From: an uncultured Cytophagales bacterium
GTDB lineage: Bacteria; Bacteroidota; Bacteroidia; Cytophagales; Thermoflexibacteraceae
Direction of reading: 5' to 3'
NCBI GenBank assembly: GCA_938039675.1
Contig: CALHUI010000003.1
Location: 496,001-560,000 of the forward strand
Length of the DNA: 64,000 bases
This document shows, piece after piece, positions 1 to 9,595 of the stretch (position 1 is the stretch's first letter; each line of letters opens with the position of its first letter). The notes under the pieces were generated by a model that did no database searches, had not been told where the DNA came from, and saw only the letters and a list, made by a program, of their open reading frames with translations. The position numbers and the translations under genes are program-made.

Positions 1-68
1 TGAATAGCATTCAGGACTTAGGTAATGCTTCTATATTGGCAGAAGTAGATAAAATTCTGAACGGTTGA
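1..68 (+). CDS. C-terminal end of an upstream gene (partial)
   Basis: An open frame enters from the left edge and stops at TGA 66-68. The last 21 residues can be read, ending in EVDKILNG, and look like an amphipathic helix. No family can be assigned from so short a tail. It is supported only by the absence of an earlier stop and by plausible composition, so it could be chance. Confidence 0.35.
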   Translation, partial: NSIQDLGNASILAEVDKILNG

Positions 69-223
69 TAGCACATTATTTCCTTTCTGTGACTTCTGTA
101 CGGCATACTTAACCATTGCTGTCGGCAGTGCACCAAAAGATGCCGCCTTTTATTTTCGGGGTTGAAGTCTCTACTGCAACAGGAAAAGTACACAGTTTTT
201 TAAAATCACAACTGTGCAGGCCG

Positions 224-253
224 TTGGTTTAGCGTGGGATAGGTTTACTTTTG
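224..253 (+). promoter_or_regulatory. Bacteroidota-type promoter of the M61 peptidase gene
   Basis: TTG at 224-226, a 19-base spacer, then TACTTTTG at 246-253. This fits the -33 TTG and -7 TAnnTTTG pattern known for Bacteroidota sigma factors. The start codon lies 27 bases downstream. It is the only site in the window where both boxes are seen at the expected spacing. Confidence 0.55.
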
Positions 254-280
254 CCATTATTGCAAAATCAATTAAATACG

Positions 281-2089
281 ATGATGAGAACAAAACTCTT
301 TGTGTTACTGGCTGCTCTATGGCTAACCGGCAGCATTTGGGCGCAGCAGCTTGCTTACCAACTCAGCATAGATGCCCCGCATACGCACTATGTGGATGTG
401 GAAATCCGTTTTGAAAATCTGCCTGCCAACATCCAAAAACGCGGCTACGTGGACTTTAAAATGCCTGTTTGGGCACCCGGTTCGTATTTAGTACGCGAAT
501 TTGCTAAAAATGTGGAAGGTGAAACTGCCAAAGACCTCAACGGCAATGCTCTCAAATTCCAAAAAATCAATAAAAACAACTGGCGCGTGCAGTTGGGCAC
601 GGCAAAAGGTGTTGTATTCAGCTACAAGGTATATGCTTTTGAGCAATCTGTTCGCACCAGTTTTGTAGATGATTCGCATGCTTTCATCAGTCCTTCGGGC
701 GTGTTCATGTTCCCCGATGGCTTTGTAAATCTGCCTTCTACGATTCGCATTAAGCCTTACAAAGAGTGGAAAGAAATTTCCTGCACCTTAGAAAAAGTAA
801 ATGGCGACAAGTACACCCTGCGCGCTCCTAACTACGACGAACTGGCAGATGCTCCCATTGAAATCGGCAATCAGAAAATCATTTCCTTCACCGCTGCGGG
901 CGTACCTCACCAATATGCCATGTACGGCGTAGCACAATACGACGAAGAACGCCTCGTTCGCGACACAAAAGCCATTATTGAAGCAGCAGTAGAAATTTTT
1001 GGCGAATTGCCCTGCAAAGAGTACATTTTTATTGTACACAACCTCGGCGGCGGTGCTACCGGCGGTCTGGAACACTTGAACTCAACCGTTTTGGCAGTGA
1101 ACCGCAATGCTTATCAGACGCAAAGCGGCTATCTGGGCTTTTTGCGACTGGCTGCTCATGAGTATTTCCACCTGTGGAATGTAAAACGCCTGCGCCCCGA
1201 TGTGCTCGGCCCGTTTGATTATGACAACGAAAACTACACCCGCCAACTCTGGATGGCTGAAGGTTTTACTTCTTATTATGACGACTTGATTGTGCGCCGC
1301 GCCGGTCTGATTGACGAAAATGCTTACCTGCGCAGTGTGGCTGCCAATATCAATGAACATGAAAATGCCCCGGGCAGCAAGGTGCAGTCTGTAGCCGAAG
1401 CCAGTTTTGATGCGTGGATTAAGTATTACCGCCGCAACGAAAACTCCATCAACAGCAGCATTTCCTATTACGGCTCGGGAGCAAGAGTAGCCATGCTCAT
1501 TGACTTGGAAATTCTCCACAACAGCAAAGGGCAGAAAAGTTTAGACGATGTGATGCGTGCCCTCTATGCCGACACCTACAAAAAAGCCAATCGCGGTTTT
1601 ACCGAAGCTGAACTGAAAAAGGCCTGCGAAGCAGCTGCCGGAAAAAATCTGGATGACATTTTCAATGACTACGTATTTGGGACAAAGCCAACCAATTACG
1701 AAAAATACCTTGCCTATGCGGGCTTGCGCTTGAGCGTAACTCCCGACAATACACCAAGCCTTGGCATGACTACTGCCGACGAAAATAACCGCATCATTGT
1801 AAAAGTAACCCGCAAAGATGCACCCGCCTATAACGACGGCATTAACGTAAATGATGAAATTATCGCCATAGACGGCTTTCGTATGAGCAATACAGCGGCT
1901 ATGGATGCCCACATTGCCAATCGAAAAATAGGCGATGCCGTAAAAATTACTCTTGCACGCAACGGTCTTATCCGAGAAATGACAGTAAAAGTAGGTACCG
2001 CCGGCACGGCACAATATATGCTTGTCCCTGTCAGCAACCCGACTGCCGAACAGCAAACTGTTTTCCGCAAGTTTACGGGCAGGCGATAA
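281..2089 (+). CDS. M61 family metallopeptidase with C-terminal PDZ domain, exported
   Basis: 602 residues. The ATG at 281 is chosen because it opens directly on a signal peptide (MMRTKLFVLL, then a hydrophobic stretch ending in a WAQQ cleavage region). The zinc site is H293-E-Y-F-H297 followed by WNVKRLRP, a hallmark of the M61 glycyl aminopeptidase family, with the third ligand probably E327 in the AEGFTSYY segment. An N-terminal beta domain precedes the catalytic domain, and the last ~110 residues form a PDZ-like domain (NDEIIAIDG). The protein probably trims peptides in the periplasm; the substrate is not evident. It stands alone, with its own promoter and a strong stem-loop after the stop. 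The family assignment is very secure. Confidence 0.93.
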   Translation: MMRTKLFVLLAALWLTGSIWAQQLAYQLSIDAPHTHYVDVEIRFENLPANIQKRGYVDFKMPVWAPGSYLVREFAKNVEGETAKDLNGNALKFQKINKNNWRVQLGTAKGVVFSYKVYAFEQSVRTSFVDDSHAFISPSGVFMFPDGFVNLPSTIRIKPYKEWKEISCTLEKVNGDKYTLRAPNYDELADAPIEIGNQKIISFTAAGVPHQYAMYGVAQYDEERLVRDTKAIIEAAVEIFGELPCKEYIFIVHNLGGGATGGLEHLNSTVLAVNRNAYQTQSGYLGFLRLAAHEYFHLWNVKRLRPDVLGPFDYDNENYTRQLWMAEGFTSYYDDLIVRRAGLIDENAYLRSVAANINEHENAPGSKVQSVAEASFDAWIKYYRRNENSINSSISYYGSGARVAMLIDLEILHNSKGQKSLDDVMRALYADTYKKANRGFTEAELKKACEAAAGKNLDDIFNDYVFGTKPTNYEKYLAYAGLRLSVTPDNTPSLGMTTADENNRIIVKVTRKDAPAYNDGINVNDEIIAIDGFRMSNTAAMDAHIANRKIGDAVKITLARNGLIREMTVKVGTAGTAQYMLVPVSNPTAEQQTVFRKFTGRR

Positions 2090-2112
2090 CCTGTAATTGT
2101 TTCGGCAATAAC

Positions 2113-2154
2113 AACAAATCCCTGACCCGAATCACAGCTTGTCGGGGGTTTGTT
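2113..2154. terminator. Bidirectional terminator between convergent genes
   Basis: A 14-base-pair stem (arms 2113-2126 and 2141-2154, two G-T wobbles) with a 14-base loop. The arms begin AACAAA and end TTTGTT. It lies between the convergent ends of the M61 peptidase and the deacetylase-family gene, so it can serve both strands. Confidence 0.7.
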
Positions 2155-2190
2155 ATGCAGGTGTTTTCGCAACTGCCTCAATTCTGATGA

Positions 2191-3108
2191 TTATTGGCAC
2201 AAATGAGCTATTATATCGCTGCCTGATGCACTCCACACACCCGGGCGTTGTAAAATATGGCGCAGAGCTTCTTCCACCGCATGAATGCGATAAGGCAGCC
2301 CACTGATGTACGGATACAGCACAAGCGACAAAATACGACCACCGTATTGTTTGCTTTCGGTAAACAGAGTGTCAAACTGGTCTTTCACCTGTTCGGCAAA
2401 CTGCGCTTCGGTGTGGTGATAACCAAAAATAATCTGCCGGTCGCTGATTTCTTCCGAATAGGGCATCGCCCAAATGCTTCCCTGACGCGTTTGGAAAGCA
2501 TACGGCATATCGTCGTTAGCCCAATCGCAAAGGTAGCTGAAGCCTTCTTCCTGCACCAAATCGGGCGTGAGGAAGGACTCAGCCGAAGCGGGCGAAAGCC
2601 AACCCTGCGGTACAACGCCTGTTATATCGGAGATAATAGTTTTAGACTTGCGAATAATCGCACGCTCATTGGCTTCACTCATGCCGCTGTGGTGGATAGT
2701 ATCCATGTCGTAGCCGTGGCAAATGATTTCATAACCATTAGCAACTACCTCGCGCGCCAGCACGGGGTAACGTTCTGCCACTGCAGCGTTCATAGCAACA
2801 CTTGCTTTAATGCCCAGTTGCTTAAACAATCGGAACAGGCGGAAAATGCCTACGCGGTTGCCGTAGTCGCGTGAAGAATAGTGCCTAAAATCCGGGTAGG
2901 CTGTTACCATCCCCCCGGGTGCTTTGAATGGCTTGCCCTCTTGGTTGAGTGGAAAAAATTCGGATACTACTGTAACCCACAAAGCTACATGCGCACCGTT
3001 GGGCCAAGTAACAGGCTGCCGCTCAAAAAGATTAGACCAGCGATAACGCTCATGGTCCATTGCATGGCGGCGATGCGGATACTGCAAATATTCGTCGGGT
3101 AGCGGCAT
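2191..3108 (-). CDS. Polysaccharide deacetylase family (NodB-like fold) protein
   Basis: 305 residues, no signal peptide, probably cytoplasmic. The sequence resembles the PuuE/allantoinase-like branch of the polysaccharide deacetylase family: an early ALWVTVVSEFF strand, the segment GYEIICHGYDMDTIHH carrying the likely metal-binding histidines, a WLSPASAES active-site loop and GGRILSLVLYPYISG near the end. The classic TFDDG motif of sugar deacetylases is not visible, so action on a polysaccharide should not be assumed; amide hydrolysis of a small molecule is as likely. It is the last gene of a minus-strand run, 41 bases after the metallophosphoesterase. Confidence 0.8.
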   Translation of the reverse strand: MPLPDEYLQYPHRRHAMDHERYRWSNLFERQPVTWPNGAHVALWVTVVSEFFPLNQEGKPFKAPGGMVTAYPDFRHYSSRDYGNRVGIFRLFRLFKQLGIKASVAMNAAVAERYPVLAREVVANGYEIICHGYDMDTIHHSGMSEANERAIIRKSKTIISDITGVVPQGWLSPASAESFLTPDLVQEEGFSYLCDWANDDMPYAFQTRQGSIWAMPYSEEISDRQIIFGYHHTEAQFAEQVKDQFDTLFTESKQYGGRILSLVLYPYISGLPYRIHAVEEALRHILQRPGVWSASGSDIIAHLCQ

Positions 3109-3149
3109 ATCAGTTCAACAATTTGACGCTGTATAGTTAATGAAATTAA

Positions 3150-4463
3150 TTATTTTATGCAAACCCATGCATGCACCAACTCCATAATGGTAATTTCGGG
3201 CAAAATGCCAATGCGCCCCGGAAAGCCTATGTAGCCAAATCCACGATTGACGTATAAGTATTGACTTTCTTTTTGGTACAACCCTGCCCACTGTTCATAC
3301 ATATATTGTACAGGACTCCATTTGAACGAGCCAACTTCAATGCCAAATTGCATACCATGCGTATGCCCTGCAAACATGATGTCCACATCTTTGTACTGGC
3401 GGCGCACTTCTGCATCCCAGTGGCTGGGGTCGTGTGAAAGCAGCAGTTTAACGGGGGCATCTGCTGTTCCGGCATATGCTTGTTTCATGCTGCCGTATTT
3501 TGGGAAATTGCCTTTAGCACCCCAGTTTTCAATACCTATCACGGCTATTTTTTCGCCGTCGGCTTGCAGGTCAATGTGTTCATTCATCAGCAGCCGCCAG
3601 CCCATGTCGGCATGAATTTGTTTGAGCGTTTGCAGGTTGCGGAACTTTGCCTGCGGGCTTGGCCACTGGCGATAGTCGCCGTAGTCGTGGTTGCCTAATA
3701 CCGAATAAACGCCCATTGGCGCGGTTACTTTTTTGAAAATGTCAAAATAATCGCGCATTTCATCGGCACTGTCGTTTACCAAATCACCGGTAAAGAAAAC
3801 CACATCGGGTTTTTCGTTGAGCAGCATATCTACACCGCCTTGAACGGCTACGCGATTAAAGAAACTGCCAGAGTGAATATCGGACAACTGTCCGATGCGG
3901 ATGCCGTCAAACGCCTTAGGCAGGTTGGGAAGTGCCACGCGCACGCGGCGGATACGGTAGTCATGTGCGCCTGAAACAATGCCAAAACTCATGGTTGCCA
4001 GCGGTACAGCAGCAGCAACCAAACCTGCCTGCATCAAAAATTCGGAGCGGGTAATACCTTTGGGTGCGGGTTCGGGCAGCAGCTCGGCGGGCAATTCTGC
4101 CACGGCTGGTTTAGGCGGACTTTGAGGAAACCATGAAGCTATTTGCGCATAAATCCACTGACCAAGCCGCAGCAAATCGTCTATGGCAATGAACAATACC
4201 GCAAACAGTTTGGAAAAGTAAAACATAAAGCCCCATACCATTACAAAACGGCGGGCGGTAAGCATAGCAGCGGATGCGGGCAGGTACGGATAGATACCCA
4301 AAATGCCGATGGTGAGCAGTGTAAGCGTCCAATAAGTACCGTAAATCATGCGGCGGGTTTGCACCTGTGAGTCTTCCCAAACAATGCGGACAGCCTGAAA
4401 AACATACCAGTCTATTGCCAGCAAAACAGTGGCAATCAGTATGAACGAAAGAATTTTATTCAT
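3150..4463 (-). CDS. Membrane-anchored metallophosphoesterase (calcineurin-like, YkuE type)
   Basis: 437 residues. The first ~110 residues carry about three to four membrane segments. After a linker comes another hydrophobic stretch (AGLVAAAVPLATM) preceded by a SRSEF-like stretch that resembles a twin-arginine-like anchor. The catalytic domain (from about residue 170) has every expected metal-binding motif: LSDIHSG, FTGDLVND, LGNHDYG, LLSHDP and FAGHTHGMQ. Such enzymes act outside the inner membrane on phosphoesters, often lipid-linked; the substrate here is unknown. It follows the sensor kinase by about 130 bases on the same strand and may share its transcript. Confidence 0.9.
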   Translation of the reverse strand: MNKILSFILIATVLLAIDWYVFQAVRIVWEDSQVQTRRMIYGTYWTLTLLTIGILGIYPYLPASAAMLTARRFVMVWGFMFYFSKLFAVLFIAIDDLLRLGQWIYAQIASWFPQSPPKPAVAELPAELLPEPAPKGITRSEFLMQAGLVAAAVPLATMSFGIVSGAHDYRIRRVRVALPNLPKAFDGIRIGQLSDIHSGSFFNRVAVQGGVDMLLNEKPDVVFFTGDLVNDSADEMRDYFDIFKKVTAPMGVYSVLGNHDYGDYRQWPSPQAKFRNLQTLKQIHADMGWRLLMNEHIDLQADGEKIAVIGIENWGAKGNFPKYGSMKQAYAGTADAPVKLLLSHDPSHWDAEVRRQYKDVDIMFAGHTHGMQFGIEVGSFKWSPVQYMYEQWAGLYQKESQYLYVNRGFGYIGFPGRIGILPEITIMELVHAWVCIK

Positions 4464-4593
4464 AACGATGTGATAAATCAGGTAATTAACGGTGAAAGTG
4501 CCGGTTTGTTTGTGAGAATCTGCCAGCCATCGTTAGCTCAACAAAATTCAATCTGCAGGCTTGATACGACATTTTGTCGGAAAATTGGTCAAA

Positions 4594-6987
4594 TCAGGTC
4601 TGCAATTCGGCTATTTGAGCAGCTATTTTCCTGTGTAGTACTTCCAGTAAGTTGCTGATTTTCAAGGCTGTCATCGTGCGCTCTTCCGCACCTGCACTCC
4701 TGATAATGGGCTTTATTTCTTGTAACTGTTCTATGAGTTGCTCCTGACAGATATAAGTAAGGATGCCTTTTAGCACATGGAGTTCTTTTCGATACAACTC
4801 TGCATCAGCTGTTGTAATAGCGCGGCTTAGTTGCTCCGAAGAGTCCTTCAACTGCTCATTTGTTAATTGCAAAAATTCAATAAACGCCTGATTATCAGCA
4901 ATAAAATTGGGTTGATGTATATCAGGGTTGAGTCGCTCGTGCTTGGGGGCATACACATAACCGGCTTGTTTTTCTGCCAGGATAGCTGCCACATGCTGAT
5001 AGAAAATCTTTTGGTCAATGGGTTTAGTCAAGCAGAAATTGACTCCCGCATCTTTGGCTTTTTGCTCAACAGCAGCCGAAACATCAGCTGTCAGGGCTAT
5101 AATAGGCGTATGAGCAACTCGCATGTCGGGGTGCTTCCTGATGTTTTCTGCCACCTGATAGCCGTCCATTACGGGCATTAGAATATCGGTAATAATCAGG
5201 TCGAAATAATGCCCCTGACTGCGCATATCGTCTATTTTTTCCAAAGCTTCTTTGCCGGAGGAAACGGTGGTAAGGTTTATCTGCCACATTTTAGCAAGGT
5301 TTTGCATTAGCAGCTGATTTACCGCAATGTCTTCTATGTAAAGAACAGGCTTGTCTTTTAACAGCTCGCTGATGGCAGCCTGTGTTTGTTGGAACTGTGG
5401 CGGTTCTTGAACAATATTATAAGGAATGGTAAAGGTGAAAACCGAACCTTTTTGCGTATTGCTTTCTACATAAATACTACCTCCCTGCATTTCAACCAAA
5501 TATTTGGTAATAGCCAAGCCAAGCCCCGTACCGCCGTATTTGCGCGTGGTTTCGTTCCGAATTTGGGTAAACAACTCAAATATGTGCTCTATTTTGTCGG
5601 CAGGGATACCAATACCCGTATCGGATACGCTGATTTGCAGCAAGACGCGGTTATCGTAGCGCTCCTTAACAGATACTGATATGCTTACACTGCCTTTTTC
5701 AGTAAATTTAATGGCATTACTCATCAAATTATGCAAAATTTGATTTAGGCGGATTTTATCTCCCATGAGCCATTGGGGAGTGCCCGTTGCTATGTTGTAA
5801 GAAAGTTGTAGCCCTTTCTCCGTAGCCGACAGCATGTGAATATCTTTGATGTTGGTTATTAAATCTCTGATATTGAATGGGGATGACTCAAATATAAGTT
5901 TGCCGGCCTGTAGCTTAGAAAAGTCTAAAATATCGTTGATGAGCGATAACAGATAGTCTGCCGATGATTGCAGGGTGCGTAAGTTCTCAATCTGATGCTC
6001 GCACGGATGGTTTTGCAATAAAAGGTTAGCCATACCGATAACTGCGCTGAGCGGCGTGCGGATTTCATGGCTCATAACGGAGAGGAAGTTGTCTTTGGCT
6101 TTAACGGCTTCTTCGGCTACTTGCCGTGCGCGAATCAGTTCGGTTTCCACTTTTTTGCGGTTGGTAATATCTCGGCCGTTTATGATAATACCTCTGACAT
6201 TCTCATCGCTCAACTTGTTTTGAGCGATAATTTCCAAGTAGATATAGCTTCTGTCTTGTTTGCGGATGCGTATTTCCAGTGGCTGATTGCTCTCATCCTC
6301 TGCAAGCAGACGTTTAATTTCCGATTGTGCCAGCGGCAGGTCTTCGGGGTGTACAAGCGTGAGTGCGTTTCTGATGCTGCTGTCTTGCTCGTTGTAACCT
6401 GTAATTCTGAAAAATGAAGGCGTAATAAATTTGGTTTCACCTGCTTTGTCAATTACGGCAATAATGTCGGAGGTATTGGCCATAATTGCCCGAAACCGCG
6501 CTTCGTTACGCGTGAGTTTTTGCTGGGTCAGTACTTGCTCGGTGATGTCTTTCAAGTAAATCATAGCGCCTCCGACTTCTCCGGATATATCCAAGTAAGG
6601 ATTCATTGTTACCGACAGTATATATGGTTTAGCATCCCTCAGCAAGTGATGAACAGTTTCTATGCGCTGTGCTTGAGATGTGCATTTTTCAAAATATTCC
6701 TGCCAGTATAAGAATGAAGTCTCAGGTAAAATATCTTTAATCAGCCCACCTTTGCAAATTTCTTTATCATATAGTTTTTTTATATGTTCAGCATAAGGTT
6801 TGTTGTAAGCTACTACCCGTAGGGAGCGGTCTATACACAGCACCATATCCGACGCGTTCTCAATCAGTAGTTGCAAGGTACTTACCTGATTATCGTATGT
6901 TTGCTGCTGCTGTTTGATTAATCCTATCAACTCCTCTTTGGACAGGTTTGCTAACTGCCAAGTACTGTTATTTTTTCCCTCCGCCAT
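4594..6987 (-). CDS. Hybrid sensor histidine kinase with two PAS domains, receiver and Hpt
   Basis: 797 residues with no membrane segment, so a cytoplasmic sensor. A short coiled coil (about 15-40) is followed by PAS 1 (38-155) and PAS 2 (165-285). The HisKA phospho-acceptor is H307 (SVMSHEIRTP). The ATPase domain shows the N box around N424, DTGIGIP near 460 and GGTGLGL near 490. The receiver domain has the phospho-acceptor D601 (IITDILMPVMDGY) and the conserved lysine in LTKPID. A C-terminal Hpt-like domain has H737 in LHVLKG, so one chain could carry a full phosphorelay. No separate output regulator lies next to it, so the target is unknown. Confidence 0.92.
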   Translation of the reverse strand: MAEGKNNSTWQLANLSKEELIGLIKQQQQTYDNQVSTLQLLIENASDMVLCIDRSLRVVAYNKPYAEHIKKLYDKEICKGGLIKDILPETSFLYWQEYFEKCTSQAQRIETVHHLLRDAKPYILSVTMNPYLDISGEVGGAMIYLKDITEQVLTQQKLTRNEARFRAIMANTSDIIAVIDKAGETKFITPSFFRITGYNEQDSSIRNALTLVHPEDLPLAQSEIKRLLAEDESNQPLEIRIRKQDRSYIYLEIIAQNKLSDENVRGIIINGRDITNRKKVETELIRARQVAEEAVKAKDNFLSVMSHEIRTPLSAVIGMANLLLQNHPCEHQIENLRTLQSSADYLLSLINDILDFSKLQAGKLIFESSPFNIRDLITNIKDIHMLSATEKGLQLSYNIATGTPQWLMGDKIRLNQILHNLMSNAIKFTEKGSVSISVSVKERYDNRVLLQISVSDTGIGIPADKIEHIFELFTQIRNETTRKYGGTGLGLAITKYLVEMQGGSIYVESNTQKGSVFTFTIPYNIVQEPPQFQQTQAAISELLKDKPVLYIEDIAVNQLLMQNLAKMWQINLTTVSSGKEALEKIDDMRSQGHYFDLIITDILMPVMDGYQVAENIRKHPDMRVAHTPIIALTADVSAAVEQKAKDAGVNFCLTKPIDQKIFYQHVAAILAEKQAGYVYAPKHERLNPDIHQPNFIADNQAFIEFLQLTNEQLKDSSEQLSRAITTADAELYRKELHVLKGILTYICQEQLIEQLQEIKPIIRSAGAEERTMTALKISNLLEVLHRKIAAQIAELQT

Positions 6988-7066
6988 CTGTGTATATGCG
7001 CTTGCGTATCACAAAAATCCTACTAAAAGTAACTATTTACGGTGTAAAACAGCATAAATATTAAAA

Positions 7067-8083
7067 TTATAAATGTTTTAAGACTTGCAGGAGTGTTTCC
7101 AGTTGCTGTTCGTTGAAATTGAGGTGCGTTACGAAGCGAATACCGCCGGCAAACGGGTTGGCTAAAATCCCCTTGCTTTTGAGTATTTCGCTGAACTGAG
7201 CCGGCTTGTAAGTGCTCGGTTGTAACTTGAATACAACGATATTGGTTTCCACAGGCAATATTTCGGCAACGTAGTTACATGCTGTTAAGTGTCGGGCAAT
7301 CATTGCAGCCCTCCTGTGGTCTTCTGCCAGTCTTTCCAAATGATTTTGTAGTGCATACAAACCCGCAGCGGCCAGCATACCTGCCTGCCTCATGCCGCCG
7401 CCCATAGCCTTGCGAATGCGCAGTGCCTTGCGAATATGCGCACGGCTTCCCAACAACAACGAACCCACGGGTGCACCCAAACCTTTGGAAAGGCAAATGG
7501 AAATAGTATCAAACGGTTGGCCGTATTGGCGGGGCTGCTCCTTGTTAGCTACTAACGCATTAAACAATCGTGCACCGTCTAAGTGCATCGGCAGCCCTTT
7601 TTCTCTACACAGCTTCGCAATCGGTTCAATATCAGCAACTTTATAGCAAATTCCTCCGCCTTTGTTTACGGTATTTTCTATGGCAACTAACCTTGTAACG
7701 GGGTAGTGAATATCGTCGGGGTTAATATTGGCGGCTATCTGCCCGACAGTCATTTTGCCGTTCTGGGACTCAATCAGCCGCACGGAGGCATGGGCATTGA
7801 GGGCAATACCTCCGCCTTCGTAGTTGTAAATATGCGCCAGTTTATCACAAATAACCTCATCGCCCGGTTGCAGGTGCAGTTTCAGGGCAATTTGGTTGGT
7901 CATTGTTCCCGAAGGACAAAACAAGGCAGCTTCCATGCCAAAAAGCTCGGCGGCATATTGTTGCAGGGCGTTTACGGAGGCATCTTCTCCATAAACATCA
8001 TCGCCCGGCAGAGCATTGAACATGGCCTCTTTCATGGCCGCATTAGGCAGCGTAACCGTATCGCTGCGGAGGTCTATCGTCAT
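7067..8083 (-). CDS. ltaE: Low-specificity L-threonine aldolase
   Basis: 338 residues. A PLP-dependent fold I enzyme that splits L-threonine or L-allo-threonine into glycine and acetaldehyde. The N-terminus has the family signature ([11 protein letters not shown], then GDDVYGED), followed by [13 protein letters not shown] and the cofactor lysine in [14 protein letters not shown]. Length is normal for the family. It is first in a minus-strand run and is divergent from purD across about 80 bases. Glycine from this enzyme would feed the PurD reaction encoded next door, though that link is only an inference. Confidence 0.93.
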   Translation of the reverse strand: MTIDLRSDTVTLPNAAMKEAMFNALPGDDVYGEDASVNALQQYAAELFGMEAALFCPSGTMTNQIALKLHLQPGDEVICDKLAHIYNYEGGGIALNAHASVRLIESQNGKMTVGQIAANINPDDIHYPVTRLVAIENTVNKGGGICYKVADIEPIAKLCREKGLPMHLDGARLFNALVANKEQPRQYGQPFDTISICLSKGLGAPVGSLLLGSRAHIRKALRIRKAMGGGMRQAGMLAAAGLYALQNHLERLAEDHRRAAMIARHLTACNYVAEILPVETNIVVFKLQPSTYKPAQFSEILKSKGILANPFAGGIRFVTHLNFNEQQLETLLQVLKHL

Positions 8084-8137
8084 GGCTATTCAAAATCGTG
8101 AACAGGCGGTAAATTTAGGCGTTGTGTAAGTAAATGC

Positions 8138-8145
8138 TAACTTTG
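8138..8145 (+). promoter_or_regulatory. Candidate -7 box of purD
   Basis: TAACTTTG matches TAnnTTTG and ends 18 bases before the purD start codon. No TTG is seen at the usual spacing, so the -33 box is weak or absent. Confidence 0.4.
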
Positions 8146-8163
8146 CTGCAACATTCTCATACT

Positions 8164-9438
8164 ATGAAAATACTCATTTTAGGCAGTGGCGGGCGCGAAC
8201 ATGCGTTTGCTTGGAAAATAGCACAAAGTCCGCTTTGTACGGCACTCTTTATTGCCCCTGGTAATGCGGGAACTTCACAGGTTGCTCAGAATGTTGCTAT
8301 TGAAGCCACAGAATTTGACAAATTAGCAGATTTTATAGCTGCTAATGCAATAGAACTTGTCGTCGTCGGTCCGGAAGTGCCTTTGGTGGCGGGTTTTACC
8401 GACTTTATGCGCCAACACCCAAACCTGAATCATGTGCGCGTGATAGGCCCCGATAAGGCTGGCGCAGCACTGGAAGGCAGCAAGGATTTTGCCAAGCAGT
8501 TCATGATGCGCCACGGCATACCAACTGCCTCCTATCGCAGTTTTAACAGCAGCAATTTGGAAGAAGGTATCGCCTACCTTGCAACCCTGCAAGCCCCTTA
8601 CGTGCTTAAAGCCGATGGGCTGGCAGCAGGCAAAGGCGTACTGATTATCAATGACTTGGCAGAAGCGCAGGCTGCCCTTCGCGAAATGATTGTCGAGGCC
8701 AAATTTGGTGCGGCAAGTGCAACAGTAGTGGTTGAACAGTTTTTGCAAGGCATCGAGCTGTCTGTGTTTGTACTCACCGACGGGAAAGATTATTGCCTGC
8801 TGCCTGCCGCCAAAGACTATAAACGCATTGGCGAAGGCGATACAGGTCTTAATACAGGCGGCATGGGGGCAGTTTCTCCCGTCCCTTTTGCCAACGAGGA
8901 GTTTTTGAAAAAAGTGGAAGAACGAATCGTGAAACCTACATTGGCAGGCTTGCAAAAAGAAGGCATTGACTATGTCGGTTTTATTTTCATCGGGCTTATG
9001 AACGTAGGGGGCGAGCCTTATGTGATTGAATACAACGTGCGCATGGGCGACCCCGAAACAGAGGCGGTTATTCCGCGCATCAAGAGCGACTTGCTGACCT
9101 TGCTGGATGCCGCTTCGCGCCGCTGCTTGGCACAAGCCACCTTTGAAATTGACAGCCGCACTGCCGTAACGGTCATGCTGGTATCGGGAGGCTATCCCGA
9201 AGCCTTTGAAAAAGGCAAACCTATCAGCGGTTTAGACCGCATCGGCGAGGTAACGGCTTTTCATGCAGGCACTACGCAACAAGGCGAAACGGTGGTAACG
9301 GCAGGCGGACGCGTTATTGCTCTCACAGCTCTTGCCGACTCTATGCAGGAGGCACTGCAACGCTCCTACCGTGCCGCCGAAACCATTGCCTACGAAGGTA
9401 AATATTACCGCCGCGATATCGGCCGCGATTTGATGTAG
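8164..9438 (+). CDS. purD: Phosphoribosylamine-glycine ligase
   Basis: 424 residues. An ATP-grasp enzyme of de novo purine synthesis that joins glycine to 5-phosphoribosylamine to give GAR. The start at ATG 8164 gives the standard beginning MKILILGSGGREHA; an in-frame upstream start would overlap the -7 box. Family motifs include KADGLAAGKGV (ATP-grasp), NTGGMGAVSPVP and EYNVRMGDPETEAVIPR. It stands alone, with a palindromic stem-loop shortly after the stop. Confidence 0.97.
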   Translation: MKILILGSGGREHAFAWKIAQSPLCTALFIAPGNAGTSQVAQNVAIEATEFDKLADFIAANAIELVVVGPEVPLVAGFTDFMRQHPNLNHVRVIGPDKAGAALEGSKDFAKQFMMRHGIPTASYRSFNSSNLEEGIAYLATLQAPYVLKADGLAAGKGVLIINDLAEAQAALREMIVEAKFGAASATVVVEQFLQGIELSVFVLTDGKDYCLLPAAKDYKRIGEGDTGLNTGGMGAVSPVPFANEEFLKKVEERIVKPTLAGLQKEGIDYVGFIFIGLMNVGGEPYVIEYNVRMGDPETEAVIPRIKSDLLTLLDAASRRCLAQATFEIDSRTAVTVMLVSGGYPEAFEKGKPISGLDRIGEVTAFHAGTTQQGETVVTAGGRVIALTALADSMQEALQRSYRAAETIAYEGKYYRRDIGRDLM

Positions 9439-9475
9439 AGAGTATGTAGGTGGTTGAGTAAGTTGAAAGATTCTA

Positions 9476-9503
9476 TTTTATCGTAAAGTACTTTGCGATA
9501 AAA
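9476..9503. terminator. Palindrome downstream of purD, likely terminator
   Basis: Two 14-base arms, 9476-9489 and 9490-9503, are complementary at 13 of 14 positions, the remaining pair being a wobble. The arms start TTTTATCG and end CGATAAAA and are followed by an A/T-rich tract. It lies 38 bases after the purD stop. A perfect palindrome with no spacer could also be a protein-binding operator for the regulator gene that begins at 9596. Confidence 0.5.
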
Positions 9504-9595
9504 ATTTTTAACTGCTTTAATTGCTTAAACTACTTGAGTTATTTAATCATGGTGGTAAATAAATCCTGCAAACCGATACAATAACCGAAATATCT

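Noticed and set aside
8323-9135. 270-codon open frame opposite purD
   Set aside because: Shadow of a conserved coding frame; no recognisable domain.
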